Assembly (NCBI GenBank): GCA_022013675.1
Contig: JAKLPW010000423.1
Span: forward strand, 1 to 34,251
DNA from: Anaerolineae bacterium
Lineage (GTDB): Bacteria > Chloroflexota > Anaerolineae > JAKLPW01
Direction of reading: 5' to 3'
Length of the DNA: 34,251 nucleotides
This document shows positions 15,313-24,172 of this stretch, one piece after another; position 1 is the first letter of the stretch, and each line of letters starts with the position of its first letter. The notes beneath the pieces were generated by a model that saw only the letters and a program-made list of their open reading frames with translations, searched no databases and was not told the DNA's origin. Position numbers and translations under genes: made by a program.

Positions 15313-17808
15313 ATGCCTAGTAAGTTCGAACGGTTCACCAAGCGAGCCAGGCGCGTTTTACAGCTAGCCCAGGAAGAAGCAGAGCGTCTCAATTCCAGTG
15401 TAATTGGTACAGAGCATCTGCTGGTGGGGCTACTGCGTGAGGACAGCGGCGTGGGGGCACGCCTATTAAAGGAGCAGGGGGTAACACTTCCCAAGGTACG
15501 CGCCGCTGTGGAGCGGAGAGCCGGGAAAGGGTCCTTCCCCTTTCAGGGCCGCACAGAGCTGGCCGAACGCACAAAACGGGTAATTGAGCTGGCAGTGGAC
15601 GAGGCGCGGCAATTGAGAAACCGCTACATCGGCACCGAGCACTTGCTGTTGGGCATCGTCAAGGAAGGACAGGGTATCGCGGCTGGGATTCTCAGAGGGA
15701 TGGGTGTTACTGAGCGCATCGTTCGTGAGAATCTGATGCTCATGTCTCTGCAGCCATCTCCAGATCCAGGTCAGACGAAAAAGGCCCCAGGCAAGAGCAA
15801 GTCCTTGATCGAGGAACTGGGAGTGAATCTCACCGAACAGGCGCGTCGAGGGGAACTGGATCCGGTCATCGGAAGAGAAAAGGAAATCGAACGCGTGATC
15901 CAGATTCTCTCGCGCCGCACAAAGAACAACCCTGCCCTAATCGGCGAACCTGGAGTTGGAAAGACCGCTATCGTCGAGGGCATCGCCCAACGTATCGTCC
16001 TGGGCGACATACCAGAGACCCTGGCCAAGAAACGTCTGGTCCGGCTTGACGTAGGCTCTCTGGTTGCCGGCACAATGTACCGGGGACAGTTCGAAGAACG
16101 CCTCAATCGCGTTATAGACGAAATCAAGACTACGGACACAGTCCTCTTTATTGATGAGCTACACATGCTAGTGGGGGCCGGGTCGGCAGGGAGTTCAGTA
16201 GACGCTGCCAATATCCTGAAGCCTGCTCTTGCGAGGGGTGAGCTACAGTGCATTGGCGCGACAACGCTCAAGGAATATCGAAAGTACATTGAGAGCGATG
16301 CTGCCCTCGAACGTCGTTTCCAGCCCATCATGATTGAAGAATCAAGCGTAGAGGAGACGATCGAGATACTGAAGGGCATCCGCAGCCGATACGAGGAGCA
16401 CCACAAGCTACACATCACCGATGAAGCGCTACACGCCGCAGCCCACCTGGCCGCACGCTACGTCACAGACCGCTACCTGCCCGACAAGGCGGTTGACCTG
16501 GTTGACGAGGCCGCCTCGAGAGTCCGGGTGTTCAAGGCTATGCGCCCTGAGGGGCTTCGCAAGGCTTTTCGTGAGTTGCAGATCATACAGCGAGAAAAGG
16601 AAACTGCATTCGGAGCACGCAAATTCGAGGATGCTGTCGACTTGCGCGACCGAGAGTTACTCCTGCAGACGCAACTACAGCAACTGCGACTAGGTTGGGA
16701 AAAGATACGAGAAGCCGAAGAACTGAAAGTGACGGCAGAGGATATTGCCGAGATCCTCTCTATGTGGACAGGCATACCAGTCGCGCGCATCCAGGAATCG
16801 GAATCCGATCGCTTGCTGCGGATGGAGGATGCGCTACACGAACGCATTATTGGACAGGACGAGGCGATCAGTACTGTGGCGAAAGCTGTACGTCGCGCCC
16901 GTGCAGGGCTGAAGGATCCCAGACGCCCCATAGGCTCATTCATATTCCTGGGCCCCACCGGGGTCGGGAAAACCGAACTGGCCAAGGCGCTGGCGGCTTT
17001 CATGTTTGGCAGCGAAGATGCTCTGCTGCAATTCGACATGTCTGAATTCGCGGAACGGCACACAGTGGCTCGGCTGGTAGGCGCTCCGCCAGGCTATGTG
17101 GGCTACGATGAGGCCGGGCAGCTAACGGAAGCCATCCGGCGTCGGCCCTACTCGGTGATCTGCTTCGATGAGATCGAGAAAGCACATCCCGAAACCTTCA
17201 ACATGCTGCTGCAGATCATGGAGGATGGGCGACTGTCCGATGCCAAGGGGCATCTGGTCGACTTCAAAAACACCATTGTCATCATGACCTCCAACGTAGC
17301 TGCTGACGTGCTAAACCGGGAAACCAGCCTGGGATTTGCTCTGACTCGCGATGAGGCTAGGAGTGAAGAAGTTGCGTATCAGCATATGAAGGAAAAGATC
17401 CTGGTTGAACTGAAGCGCGCGTTCCGCCCGGAGTTCCTGAATCGTCTGGATAGCATCGTCGTTTTCAGACGGCTATCGAAGGAACAGATCAGAACAATCG
17501 TGGACCTGCATCTGAATGATCTGCAGGAGCGCCTGCGCGAACACGCGATCACCATAAGGGCAACAGAGGAAGGACGGGAGCTTCTGGCACAAGAAGGATA
17601 CGACCCGCAGTTTGGGGCTCGTCCTCTGCGAAGAGTCTTCCAGCGTTTGGTAGAAGACCCTTTGTCAGAAGCGATATTGTCGAGAGAGATCTCCGACGGC
17701 GATACCGTGCTGATCGAGCAGGAGGACGGCCAGCTCAAAGTTCAGCGCGAGGAGAGAGCAGACGAAGAGAAACAAGAAACACTCCTGAACGCTGTGCTCC
17801 CATCCTGA
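15313..17808 (+). CDS. clpC: ATP-dependent Clp protease ATPase subunit ClpC
   Basis: An 831-residue Hsp100 unfoldase that feeds proteins to ClpP. Order: two Clp-N repeats (about 1-145), AAA+ module 1 with Walker A GEPGVGKT and Walker B VLFIDELH, a middle region with a UVR-like segment (FEDAVDLRDRELLLQTQLQQL) typical of ClpC rather than ClpB, AAA+ module 2 with GPTGVGKTELAK and VICFDEIEKAH, and the C-terminal D2-small domain with FGARPLRRVFQRLVEDPLSE. Length is normal. ATG 15313 (MPSKFERFTKRAR) follows a GGGAAG site. radA follows 115 nt downstream, a common clpC-radA order in Gram-positives and Chloroflexota. The spacer 17809-17923 shows no clear terminator. Confidence 0.97.
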   Translation: MPSKFERFTKRARRVLQLAQEEAERLNSSVIGTEHLLVGLLREDSGVGARLLKEQGVTLPKVRAAVERRAGKGSFPFQGRTELAERTKRVIELAVDEARQLRNRYIGTEHLLLGIVKEGQGIAAGILRGMGVTERIVRENLMLMSLQPSPDPGQTKKAPGKSKSLIEELGVNLTEQARRGELDPVIGREKEIERVIQILSRRTKNNPALIGEPGVGKTAIVEGIAQRIVLGDIPETLAKKRLVRLDVGSLVAGTMYRGQFEERLNRVIDEIKTTDTVLFIDELHMLVGAGSAGSSVDAANILKPALARGELQCIGATTLKEYRKYIESDAALERRFQPIMIEESSVEETIEILKGIRSRYEEHHKLHITDEALHAAAHLAARYVTDRYLPDKAVDLVDEAASRVRVFKAMRPEGLRKAFRELQIIQREKETAFGARKFEDAVDLRDRELLLQTQLQQLRLGWEKIREAEELKVTAEDIAEILSMWTGIPVARIQESESDRLLRMEDALHERIIGQDEAISTVAKAVRRARAGLKDPRRPIGSFIFLGPTGVGKTELAKALAAFMFGSEDALLQFDMSEFAERHTVARLVGAPPGYVGYDEAGQLTEAIRRRPYSVICFDEIEKAHPETFNMLLQIMEDGRLSDAKGHLVDFKNTIVIMTSNVAADVLNRETSLGFALTRDEARSEEVAYQHMKEKILVELKRAFRPEFLNRLDSIVVFRRLSKEQIRTIVDLHLNDLQERLREHAITIRATEEGRELLAQEGYDPQFGARPLRRVFQRLVEDPLSEAILSREISDGDTVLIEQEDGQLKVQREERADEEKQETLLNAVLPS

Positions 17809-17923
17809 TCTCATCCCTACGACGCTCCCCCTAGACAGCTTGTCGGCTCAACAGGCGAACCGCGTATCCATTCCTGATGTGTGCAGTCTATATACATAGA
17901 AGGCAGAGGTAGAGATCACCGAT

Positions 17924-19291
17924 ATGCCGAAAGCACGCGCCCGTTTCGTATGCCAGAGCTGCGGACATTCGCAGCCCAGGTGGGAAGGCCGCTGTCCCGG
18001 CTGCGGCGAGTGGAACACGTTCGTGGAGACCATGGTCGATACCAAGAGGAAGTCCCGAGGGAGGACCCAGCCCACCCATGGTCAAGTTCCACGACTGAGA
18101 GATATCTCGCCGGACGGGTTCACGCGGATACCCATACCTATAGAAGAGTTCAACCGCGTGATGGGAGGAGGGATCATCCCGGGCTCGGTCACGCTCGTCG
18201 CGGGGGATCCGGGCATCGGCAAGTCCACTCTCCTGCTACAAATATCGGGCCTCCTGGCCGAAAACAGCGATCCGGTCCTCTACGTCTCCGGCGAGGAATC
18301 GGCCCAGCAAATCAAGATGCGGGCTGAGCGACTGGGCATCGAGGGGACCAACCTCTACGTATTGGCAGAGACAAACCTGGATTCGATACTGGAGCACCTT
18401 GAGCAACTGAAGCCTCGAATGGCAGTCATTGACTCCATTCAGGCAGTACACCTGGATGGTCTCACCTCCTCGGCGGGGAGCATCAGCCAGGTTCGTGAGT
18501 GCGCTGCTACCACGCTGCGCCTTGCCAAATCCATTCAGGTACCCGTGTTCATTGTGGGTCACGTCACCAAAAAGGGTTCGATCGCAGGTCCACGGGTGCT
18601 GGAGCATATCGTTGATACGGTGCTCTATCTGGAGGGAGAGCGCTTCCATTCCTACCGGCTGTTGCGGGGTGTCAAGAATCGTTTTGGTTCCACCAACGAG
18701 GTCGGAGTTTTTGAAATGTGTGAGATGGGACTGAGAGAGATCAGCAATCCCTCCCAGGTGTTCCTCGCAGGGAGAGAAACCGACGCCCCTGGATCGGCCA
18801 TAGCCGTCACCCTGGAAGGGACTCGCCCCATATTAGTAGAAATTCAGGCTCTCACTAGCAGGACTAGCTTCGGCCTGCCCCGGCGAACGGCAAACGGCGT
18901 GGATTTCAACCGCTTGCTACTCCTTATAGCGGTGCTGAGCAAACGTGTGGGAATGGGACTGTCAAACCAGGATGTCTTTGCCAACGTTGTGGGTGGATTG
19001 CGCGTTAACGAGCCCGCCGCCGATCTAGCACTGGCGATAGCTATCGCCTCCAGCTATCGCAACAGACCCGTAGCCCCAGATCTAGCCCTGGTGGGAGAGA
19101 TCGGGCTCTCAGGCGAACTTCGCGCCGTTGGCCAGATCGAAAAGCGTCTTATGGAGGCTTCGAAACTTGGGTTTGGGCGTTGCCTGCTTCCAAGGGGTGT
19201 GGGACAAAAGCGGCTGCCCAAGGTGGAAGGAATCCAACTTATCCCTGTTCGCTCTGTAGCAGAGGCGCTGGACGTGGCCCTGGTGAAGTAA
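17924..19291 (+). CDS. radA: DNA repair protein RadA (Sms)
   Basis: A 455-residue RecA-like ATPase that drives branch migration in homologous recombination. An N-terminal zinc finger CQSC...CPGC (Cys10, 13, 24, 27), Walker A GDPGIGKST, Walker B MAVIDSIQAV, the RadA-specific KNRFGS motif, and a Lon-protease-like C-terminal domain (GLRVNEPAADLALAIAIASS, LVGEIGLSGELRAVGQIEKRL) are all present. Length matches the family. ATG 17924 with a purine-rich GAGGTAGAG upstream. Confidence 0.97.
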   Translation: MPKARARFVCQSCGHSQPRWEGRCPGCGEWNTFVETMVDTKRKSRGRTQPTHGQVPRLRDISPDGFTRIPIPIEEFNRVMGGGIIPGSVTLVAGDPGIGKSTLLLQISGLLAENSDPVLYVSGEESAQQIKMRAERLGIEGTNLYVLAETNLDSILEHLEQLKPRMAVIDSIQAVHLDGLTSSAGSISQVRECAATTLRLAKSIQVPVFIVGHVTKKGSIAGPRVLEHIVDTVLYLEGERFHSYRLLRGVKNRFGSTNEVGVFEMCEMGLREISNPSQVFLAGRETDAPGSAIAVTLEGTRPILVEIQALTSRTSFGLPRRTANGVDFNRLLLLIAVLSKRVGMGLSNQDVFANVVGGLRVNEPAADLALAIAIASSYRNRPVAPDLALVGEIGLSGELRAVGQIEKRLMEASKLGFGRCLLPRGVGQKRLPKVEGIQLIPVRSVAEALDVALVK

Positions 19292-19361
19292 ACCAGGGGC
19301 AGTCAGACCCCAAAATACTTAGTGCACGGGCTTTCTCAACACATATCGGTGCAACACGGCA

Positions 19362-19390
19362 TTGACATGTCCTGACGATTATGCTAATAT
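19362..19390 (+). promoter_or_regulatory. Promoter of the yacL-like gene
   Basis: TTGACA (19362-19367), a 17-nt spacer and TAATAT (19385-19390). Transcription near 19397 gives an unusually long leader of about 258 nt to the start codon at 19655. Confidence 0.8.
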
Positions 19391-19396
19391 AGGATC

Positions 19397-19634
19397 GTAA
19401 TAATCAGTAATTATCGTGCCCGCTCCATAAGCAATTATCTTTATCTCTGGTAGTTCTGATCATTATTCTGGCGGAAGCCTCAAGTAATTCACGCACTTAT
19501 CCTTAGAAGTAGTTGTTATCAAAGGACGGCCTGTTCTCTGATATGGTAAGGTACTCTCAATAGTGCCCCTACCGGTATCAGAATGAATCTGCCGACGACT
19601 TACTTGAGTGCACCCGCGTGCACTCTTTTCTTTT
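19397..19634 (+). promoter_or_regulatory. Structured leader with a possible attenuator upstream of the yacL-like gene
   Basis: The leader can form CTGATA/TATCAG with inner GGTA/TACC, and ends in an intrinsic terminator. GGTACTCTCAA, on the 5' side of the first hairpin, can pair at 9 of 11 positions with TTGAGTGCACC, the 5' arm of the terminator, offering a mutually exclusive antiterminator. No known riboswitch or T-box motif was recognised. The structures are visible; regulation is inferred. Confidence 0.4.
19606..19634 (+). terminator. Intrinsic terminator just upstream of the yacL-like start codon
   Basis: A perfect 8-bp stem GAGTGCAC/GTGCACTC with a CCGC loop followed by TTTTCTTTT. It lies between the promoter at 19362 and the ribosome-binding site GAGGAGG, so it would end the gene's own transcript unless relieved. 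Confidence 0.85.
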
Positions 19635-19654
19635 ATCTCGAGGAGGCAGTTTTC

Positions 19655-20689
19655 ATGACGGTTGAACTCATATTTCGTTTCATCGTAATGGTCATCGTTG
19701 CCGCTCTAGGCTGGCAATTGGGCGGCTATCTGGCGGGTGTATTTGCCGCGAGCTACCAGTTATCCTACACCTATGTAATTACCCTGGTTGGTGCGCTGAT
19801 TGGATTCTTGATCGCCCCCCTCGTGACGATTCGGCCCCTCAGGGCTCTCGGCAAGAGCATACGCCAGCTCCCGGCCCGCCTTCTCATGGTAGGATCAGTT
19901 GGGTTGATCATCGGGCTGGTCATATCAGCGCTCTTATACCTGCCCCTGAGCCAATTGCCGGGCACCTTGGGTAGCCTCGTTCCCACGCTGGCCGCCATCG
20001 TCTGCGGGTTGCTGGGTATCCTGGTCATGGTCTGGCGTGAAAGGGACATTCTGAATCTTCTGGGCACCTTGCGTCCCCTCAAGTCAGGTGCAGATAGAAA
20101 GGATGTGGTTCTTCTCGACACCAGCGTCATCATTGACGGCCGCATTGCGGACATCTGCAAAACCGGTTTCATCAACGGCACCATGATCGTGCCCCGGTTC
20201 GTTCTGGACGAACTGCAGCACATCGCTGATTCCGCGGATTCCCTTCGACGAAACCGCGGCCGCAGGGGGCTCGATATTCTCAACAAGCTGCAGAAGGATT
20301 CCACCGTGGCTCTCGAGATATCTGATCTGGATGCCCCCCAGGTACACGGAGTGGACAGCAAACTGGTCAAGCTGGCCCGCGAACTGGAATGTCCCATCGT
20401 CACCAACGACTACAACCTCAATCGCGTCGCTGAATTGCGCGGCGTGCAAGTTCTGAACATCAACGAGCTGGCTAACGCAGTAAAAGCTATTGTCCTGCCC
20501 GGCGAAACCGTTCAGATAAAGATCATACAGGAGGGCAAAGAGCCAGGACAGGGCGTTGGCTACTTCGATGACGGCACTATGGTCGTGGTTGAGGACGCCC
20601 GGAACTTGATCCACAGCACCGTCAACGTGGTCGTAACTCGCGTCCTCCAGACGGTAGCCGGGAGAATGATATTCGCACGACCCGAGTAG
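19655..20689 (+). CDS. YacL-like membrane protein with PIN and TRAM domains
   Basis: A 344-residue protein of the PIN/TRAM family that includes Bacillus YacL. Up to four hydrophobic segments (about residues 5-120) anchor it in the membrane; a cytosolic PIN nuclease-like domain follows (VVLLDTSVIIDGRIADI, IVPRFVLDELQHIADS, RGLDILNKLQ, SKLVKLARELECPIVTNDYNLNRVAEL), with the acidic residues expected for metal-dependent RNase activity; a TRAM domain (PGETVQIKIIQEGKEPGQGVGYFDDGTMVVVE) ends it. Its substrate is unknown. I chose ATG 19655 with GAGGAGG upstream; an in-frame ATG at 19583 would translate through the terminator hairpin. Confidence 0.9.
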   Translation: MTVELIFRFIVMVIVAALGWQLGGYLAGVFAASYQLSYTYVITLVGALIGFLIAPLVTIRPLRALGKSIRQLPARLLMVGSVGLIIGLVISALLYLPLSQLPGTLGSLVPTLAAIVCGLLGILVMVWRERDILNLLGTLRPLKSGADRKDVVLLDTSVIIDGRIADICKTGFINGTMIVPRFVLDELQHIADSADSLRRNRGRRGLDILNKLQKDSTVALEISDLDAPQVHGVDSKLVKLARELECPIVTNDYNLNRVAELRGVQVLNINELANAVKAIVLPGETVQIKIIQEGKEPGQGVGYFDDGTMVVVEDARNLIHSTVNVVVTRVLQTVAGRMIFARPE

Positions 20690-20814
20690 CGCTCCAAATA
20701 GGACCAGAACAGCGTTCTACCGGCTCTCTGGTGGAAAGAAAGAAAACAATGCAAATAAAACAACCGCGGGAAGCACCATCTTCCCCGAAAAGGAATACTG
20801 GGGGTGAATACACA

Positions 20815-22293
20815 ATGGCGTTAAGACTCTACAATAGCTTGACACGTAATAAAGAGCCCTTTGTGCCCATAGAAAAGGGGTTCGTCGGCATCTATGTTTG
20901 CGGCCCCACCGTTTATGCCGATGCTCATATGGGGCACGGAAAAACCTACGTGAACTTCGATGTGATAGTGCGCTACTTTCGCTTCCTGGGATACCAGGTT
21001 CGCTATGTTCAGAATATCACCGATGTCGGACACATACTTGACTCCGGCGAAGATAGGATCCTCAAAGGTGCCGAACGGGAGCGGGTGGAGCCCATGGAGT
21101 TAGTGGAGAGATACACTCGCCGCTACTTCGAGGACATGGATGCCCTCAACATACTGAGGCCCGACATCTCTCCCCACGCCGCCGGTCATATTCCTGAACA
21201 GATCGAACTTGTCCAGGCATTGCTCGATAACGGTCATGCCTACGAGGTCAACGGCAGCGTTTACTTCGACGTATCCAGTTGGCCAGAGTACGGCAAGCTA
21301 TCCGGGCGCAGGATTGAGGAACTGGAGAAGGCCACGCGCACCGCCCCGAATCAAGAGAAGCGGCATCCAGCCGATTTTGCCCTCTGGAAGAAATCGTCCC
21401 CGGCGCACATCATGCGCTGGCCCAGCCCTTGGGGATGGGGGTTCCCGGGCTGGCACGCCGAGTGCTCGGCCATGTCCACTAAATACCTGGGGCAACCTTT
21501 CGACATCCACGGAGGCGGAGTGGAAAACAAGTTCCCCCATCACGAATGCGAGATCGCCCAAAGCGAGGCCGCCATGGGGAAACCCTTCTGCCGATACTGG
21601 CTCCATAATGGAATGCTCATGATCCGTGGGGAAGAGATGCACAAGTCCTTGGGCAACTTCATCACCTTGCGGGCATCGTTCCAGAAGTGGCCACCCATGG
21701 CACTGCGCTTCTTCATTCTTAACAGTCACTACCGCGGTCCCCTGGATTTGACCGAGGAAGCCATGGAAGCAGCCAACAAAGGATGGCAACGTTTGCTGGG
21801 AGCAGTGAATGCGATCCAATGGCGCCTGGCCGACGCGCCGGACGGTGATACTGACTCCACCTTACTCTCCACTCTTGAAAACTACAGGACGCGTTTCATC
21901 GAAGCGATGGACAATGACTTCAACACTGCTGCTGCTCTGGCGGTGATCTTCGACCTGGTCCGGGAGAGCAACACCCTGGTCAACTCCGAGAAAGCGCCGA
22001 CTCAGGACACCCTATCCTCCTTCAGCAAACTGTACCACGAGCTGGTCGAGGAGGCACTGGGCCTGAAACTGGATACGGAAAAGGATTCCGGCATGGTAGA
22101 CCTATCCCGTTCCCTTATTGATCTCCTCATGAGTGTCCGGCAAGAGCTTCGCCAGGCGAAGGAGTGGGAAATGGCCGATAGAATCCGAAACGGCTTGATC
22201 AAGCGAGGTGTGCTCCTGGAGGACCAGGCCGATGGAACATCCTGGCGCTTGAGCCAGGCGGGGAGTCCTTCTGCCAAGACGGACGTGGAGTAG
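20815..22293 (+). CDS. cysS: Cysteinyl-tRNA synthetase
   Basis: A 492-residue class I synthetase attaching cysteine to tRNA-Cys. Start region [16 protein letters not shown] is typical. The HIGH-type motif is HMGHG, preceded by the zinc ligand in YVCGPTVY; further zinc-site residues lie in WHAECSAMS and FPHHECE (usually HHENE). The KMSKS-type loop is EMHKSLGNF. The C-terminal helical DALR-like region follows. ATG 20815 with GGGGGTGA just upstream was preferred to an in-frame ATG at 20731. The 125-nt spacer after the yacL-like gene shows no T-box. rlmB begins 4 nt after its stop. Confidence 0.97.
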   Translation: MALRLYNSLTRNKEPFVPIEKGFVGIYVCGPTVYADAHMGHGKTYVNFDVIVRYFRFLGYQVRYVQNITDVGHILDSGEDRILKGAERERVEPMELVERYTRRYFEDMDALNILRPDISPHAAGHIPEQIELVQALLDNGHAYEVNGSVYFDVSSWPEYGKLSGRRIEELEKATRTAPNQEKRHPADFALWKKSSPAHIMRWPSPWGWGFPGWHAECSAMSTKYLGQPFDIHGGGVENKFPHHECEIAQSEAAMGKPFCRYWLHNGMLMIRGEEMHKSLGNFITLRASFQKWPPMALRFFILNSHYRGPLDLTEEAMEAANKGWQRLLGAVNAIQWRLADAPDGDTDSTLLSTLENYRTRFIEAMDNDFNTAAALAVIFDLVRESNTLVNSEKAPTQDTLSSFSKLYHELVEEALGLKLDTEKDSGMVDLSRSLIDLLMSVRQELRQAKEWEMADRIRNGLIKRGVLLEDQADGTSWRLSQAGSPSAKTDVE

Positions 22294-22297
22294 CTAG

Positions 22298-23062
22298 ATG
22301 AAAGAGACGCTCTACGGACGCAATACCGTGATCGAGGCGCTGAGAGCCAATCGCCGCCGGTTCTACCAAATCTCCTTGTCAGATGGGATCAGGCCAAACG
22401 ACGTGGTCTCTCGCATCTTCTCCACATGTCAAAAGCGGGGTATCCGCATGGAGCGGATGCCCCGTCGAATGTTGGACGAGGTCTGTGGCCACGACCGTCA
22501 TCAGGGCGTTCTGGCATCGGTCAGTTCCTATCCAGACGTAGAGATAGCGGATGTCCTCTCCAGCTTGGAGGCCAGCAGCGAACAACCTCTGCTGTTGCTG
22601 CTAGATGGCCTCCAAGATCCGCAAAACCTGGGCACACTCCTCCGTGCGGCTGAAGCCATCGGTGTGCATGGTGTGGTCATCCCACGCCGGCGCTCCGCTC
22701 AAATCACACCTGCCGTCAGCAAAGCCTCTTCTGGAGCAGTTGAGCACCTGATGATAGCCGGTGTGAGCAACCTCAACCAAGCAATCCGATCTCTGAAAGA
22801 GGCCGGTGTCTGGGTAGTTGGTCTGGAGGACGTGCCTGAAGCCCAACACTACCGGGACGCTGATCTGGACCGGTCCCTGGCTTTGGTCGTGGGGAGTGAG
22901 GGCAAAGGACTGAGCCGTCTGGTGAGAGAGAGATGTGACTTCCTGATCAAGCTGCCCATGAGCGGGCGAGTGGCTTCGCTGAACGCGGCTGTGGCCGGCT
23001 CCATCGCGCTGTATGAAGTATGGGAACAGCGACACCCGGCACCCTCGCGAAGGGAAGGATAA
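22298..23062 (+). CDS. rlmB: TrmH/SpoU-family RNA 2'-O-methyltransferase (RlmB-like)
   Basis: A 254-residue SPOUT methyltransferase, probably modifying the 2'-OH of a 23S rRNA guanosine with S-adenosylmethionine. The N-terminal substrate-binding domain (LYGRNTVIEALRAN) is followed by the knotted catalytic domain with LLLLDGLQDPQNLGTLLRAAEA, LALVVGSEGKGLSRLVRE and LPMSGRVASLNAAVAGSIALYE. cysS followed by this gene is a frequent arrangement; the mini-ribonuclease III gene often found between them is missing. It converges on ychF with only 12 nt between stop codons. The exact RNA target is inferred. Confidence 0.93.
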   Translation: MKETLYGRNTVIEALRANRRRFYQISLSDGIRPNDVVSRIFSTCQKRGIRMERMPRRMLDEVCGHDRHQGVLASVSSYPDVEIADVLSSLEASSEQPLLLLLDGLQDPQNLGTLLRAAEAIGVHGVVIPRRRSAQITPAVSKASSGAVEHLMIAGVSNLNQAIRSLKEAGVWVVGLEDVPEAQHYRDADLDRSLALVVGSEGKGLSRLVRERCDFLIKLPMSGRVASLNAAVAGSIALYEVWEQRHPAPSRREG

Positions 23063-23074
23063 GCGGTCACAGGG

Positions 23075-24172
23075 TTAAACGTTGAAGCGTACGTGAATCA
23101 CATCGCCATCCCGAACGGGATAGTCCTTTCCCTCCAGGCGGATAAGCCCTTGCTCGCGGGCAGCACTCATGCTACCGACTCGTTTGAGTTCACCGCAACT
23201 AACTACCTCGGCGCGGATGAAACCCCGTTGTATGTCCGTGTGGATGGTCCCCGCAGCATCCAAGGCTGTCAAGCCATTGCGCAATGTCCAGGCGCGCACC
23301 TCCTTGCCACCGGTTGTCGTGAAGAAGGTAATGAGATCTAATAAGCGGTAGCCAGCCCGGACTACTCTGCCCAGAGCTGATTCGGACAACCCCAGTTCTT
23401 GCCGGTAGACACGCGCTTCCTCCAGAGGCCAGTCGGCCAGGTCAGCTTCCAATTGGGCACAGATGATTACCACTTGAGCTTTCTCAGCAGCCGCGCGCTC
23501 CACTACAGACCGGGCCAACTCTTCTCCATCAGGTAGCTCTGACTCGCTCACGTTGGCGATATACATGCAGGGCTTGCCAGTCAGGAGACTCAACTCGCGG
23601 ATCATCTGGCGCTCTTCGATAGAGAGATCAGCACAGCGCAGGCTCGCCCCAGATGCCAGCAATTCATGCAAGTGCGTCAGCAGTTCAATCTGTCCCTGGA
23701 AATCACGAGGCCGGGACTTGGCCTGAGTGCTGACTTTCTCCAGCCGGCGTTCAGCGGTGGCCAGATCGGCGAGAGCAAGCTCCAACTCAATGATCGCGAT
23801 GTCGCCAACCGGATCCAGTTCCGATGTGGTGTGGGGCACTTGTGGGTCAGAGAAACAGCGTACGACCATGGCGATGGCGTCCACGCCGCGGATGTGGCCA
23901 AGAAACTGATTGCCAAGTCCCTCCCCAAGATGTGCTCCTTTCACCAACCCCGCGATATCTACCAGCCGCAAGGTGGTCGGAGTCGTCTTTTGTGGCTTGA
24001 TGATCTCCGCGATATCGTAGAGGCGCTGGTCAGGAACCGGGACGACGCCAACGTTGGGCTCGATTGTGGTGAAGGGGTAATTGGCTACCAGCGCATTGGC
24101 ACGAGTCAGGGCATTGAACAGAGTAGACTTTCCCACATTAGGCAGACCAACAATGCCCAGTTGCATTGTCAC
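23075..24172 (-). CDS. ychF: Redox-regulated ATPase YchF (Obg-family)
   Basis: A 365-residue P-loop protein of the universally conserved YchF/OLA1 family, which binds ATP in preference to GTP and associates with ribosomes. Walker A GLPNVGKST (residues 10-18), switch LVDIAGLVKGAH, a helical insert, the YIANVSE nucleotide-specificity region (replacing the GTPase NKxD), and a C-terminal TGS domain ending GDVIHVRFNV. The start ATG overlaps the stop codon of the VanW-family gene by 4 nt (ATGA), implying translational coupling. Confidence 0.97.
   Translation of the reverse strand: MTMQLGIVGLPNVGKSTLFNALTRANALVANYPFTTIEPNVGVVPVPDQRLYDIAEIIKPQKTTPTTLRLVDIAGLVKGAHLGEGLGNQFLGHIRGVDAIAMVVRCFSDPQVPHTTSELDPVGDIAIIELELALADLATAERRLEKVSTQAKSRPRDFQGQIELLTHLHELLASGASLRCADLSIEERQMIRELSLLTGKPCMYIANVSESELPDGEELARSVVERAAAEKAQVVIICAQLEADLADWPLEEARVYRQELGLSESALGRVVRAGYRLLDLITFFTTTGGKEVRAWTLRNGLTALDAAGTIHTDIQRGFIRAEVVSCGELKRVGSMSAAREQGLIRLEGKDYPVRDGDVIHVRFNV

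Noticed and set aside
19583-19654. Upstream ATG start for the yacL-like gene
   Set aside because: The extra 24 codons would be translated through a terminator hairpin; the ATG at 19655 has GAGGAGG directly upstream.
20690-20814. T-box or other riboswitch before cysS
   Set aside because: No Stem I, AGGGTGG core or terminator hairpin is visible in the 125-nt spacer.
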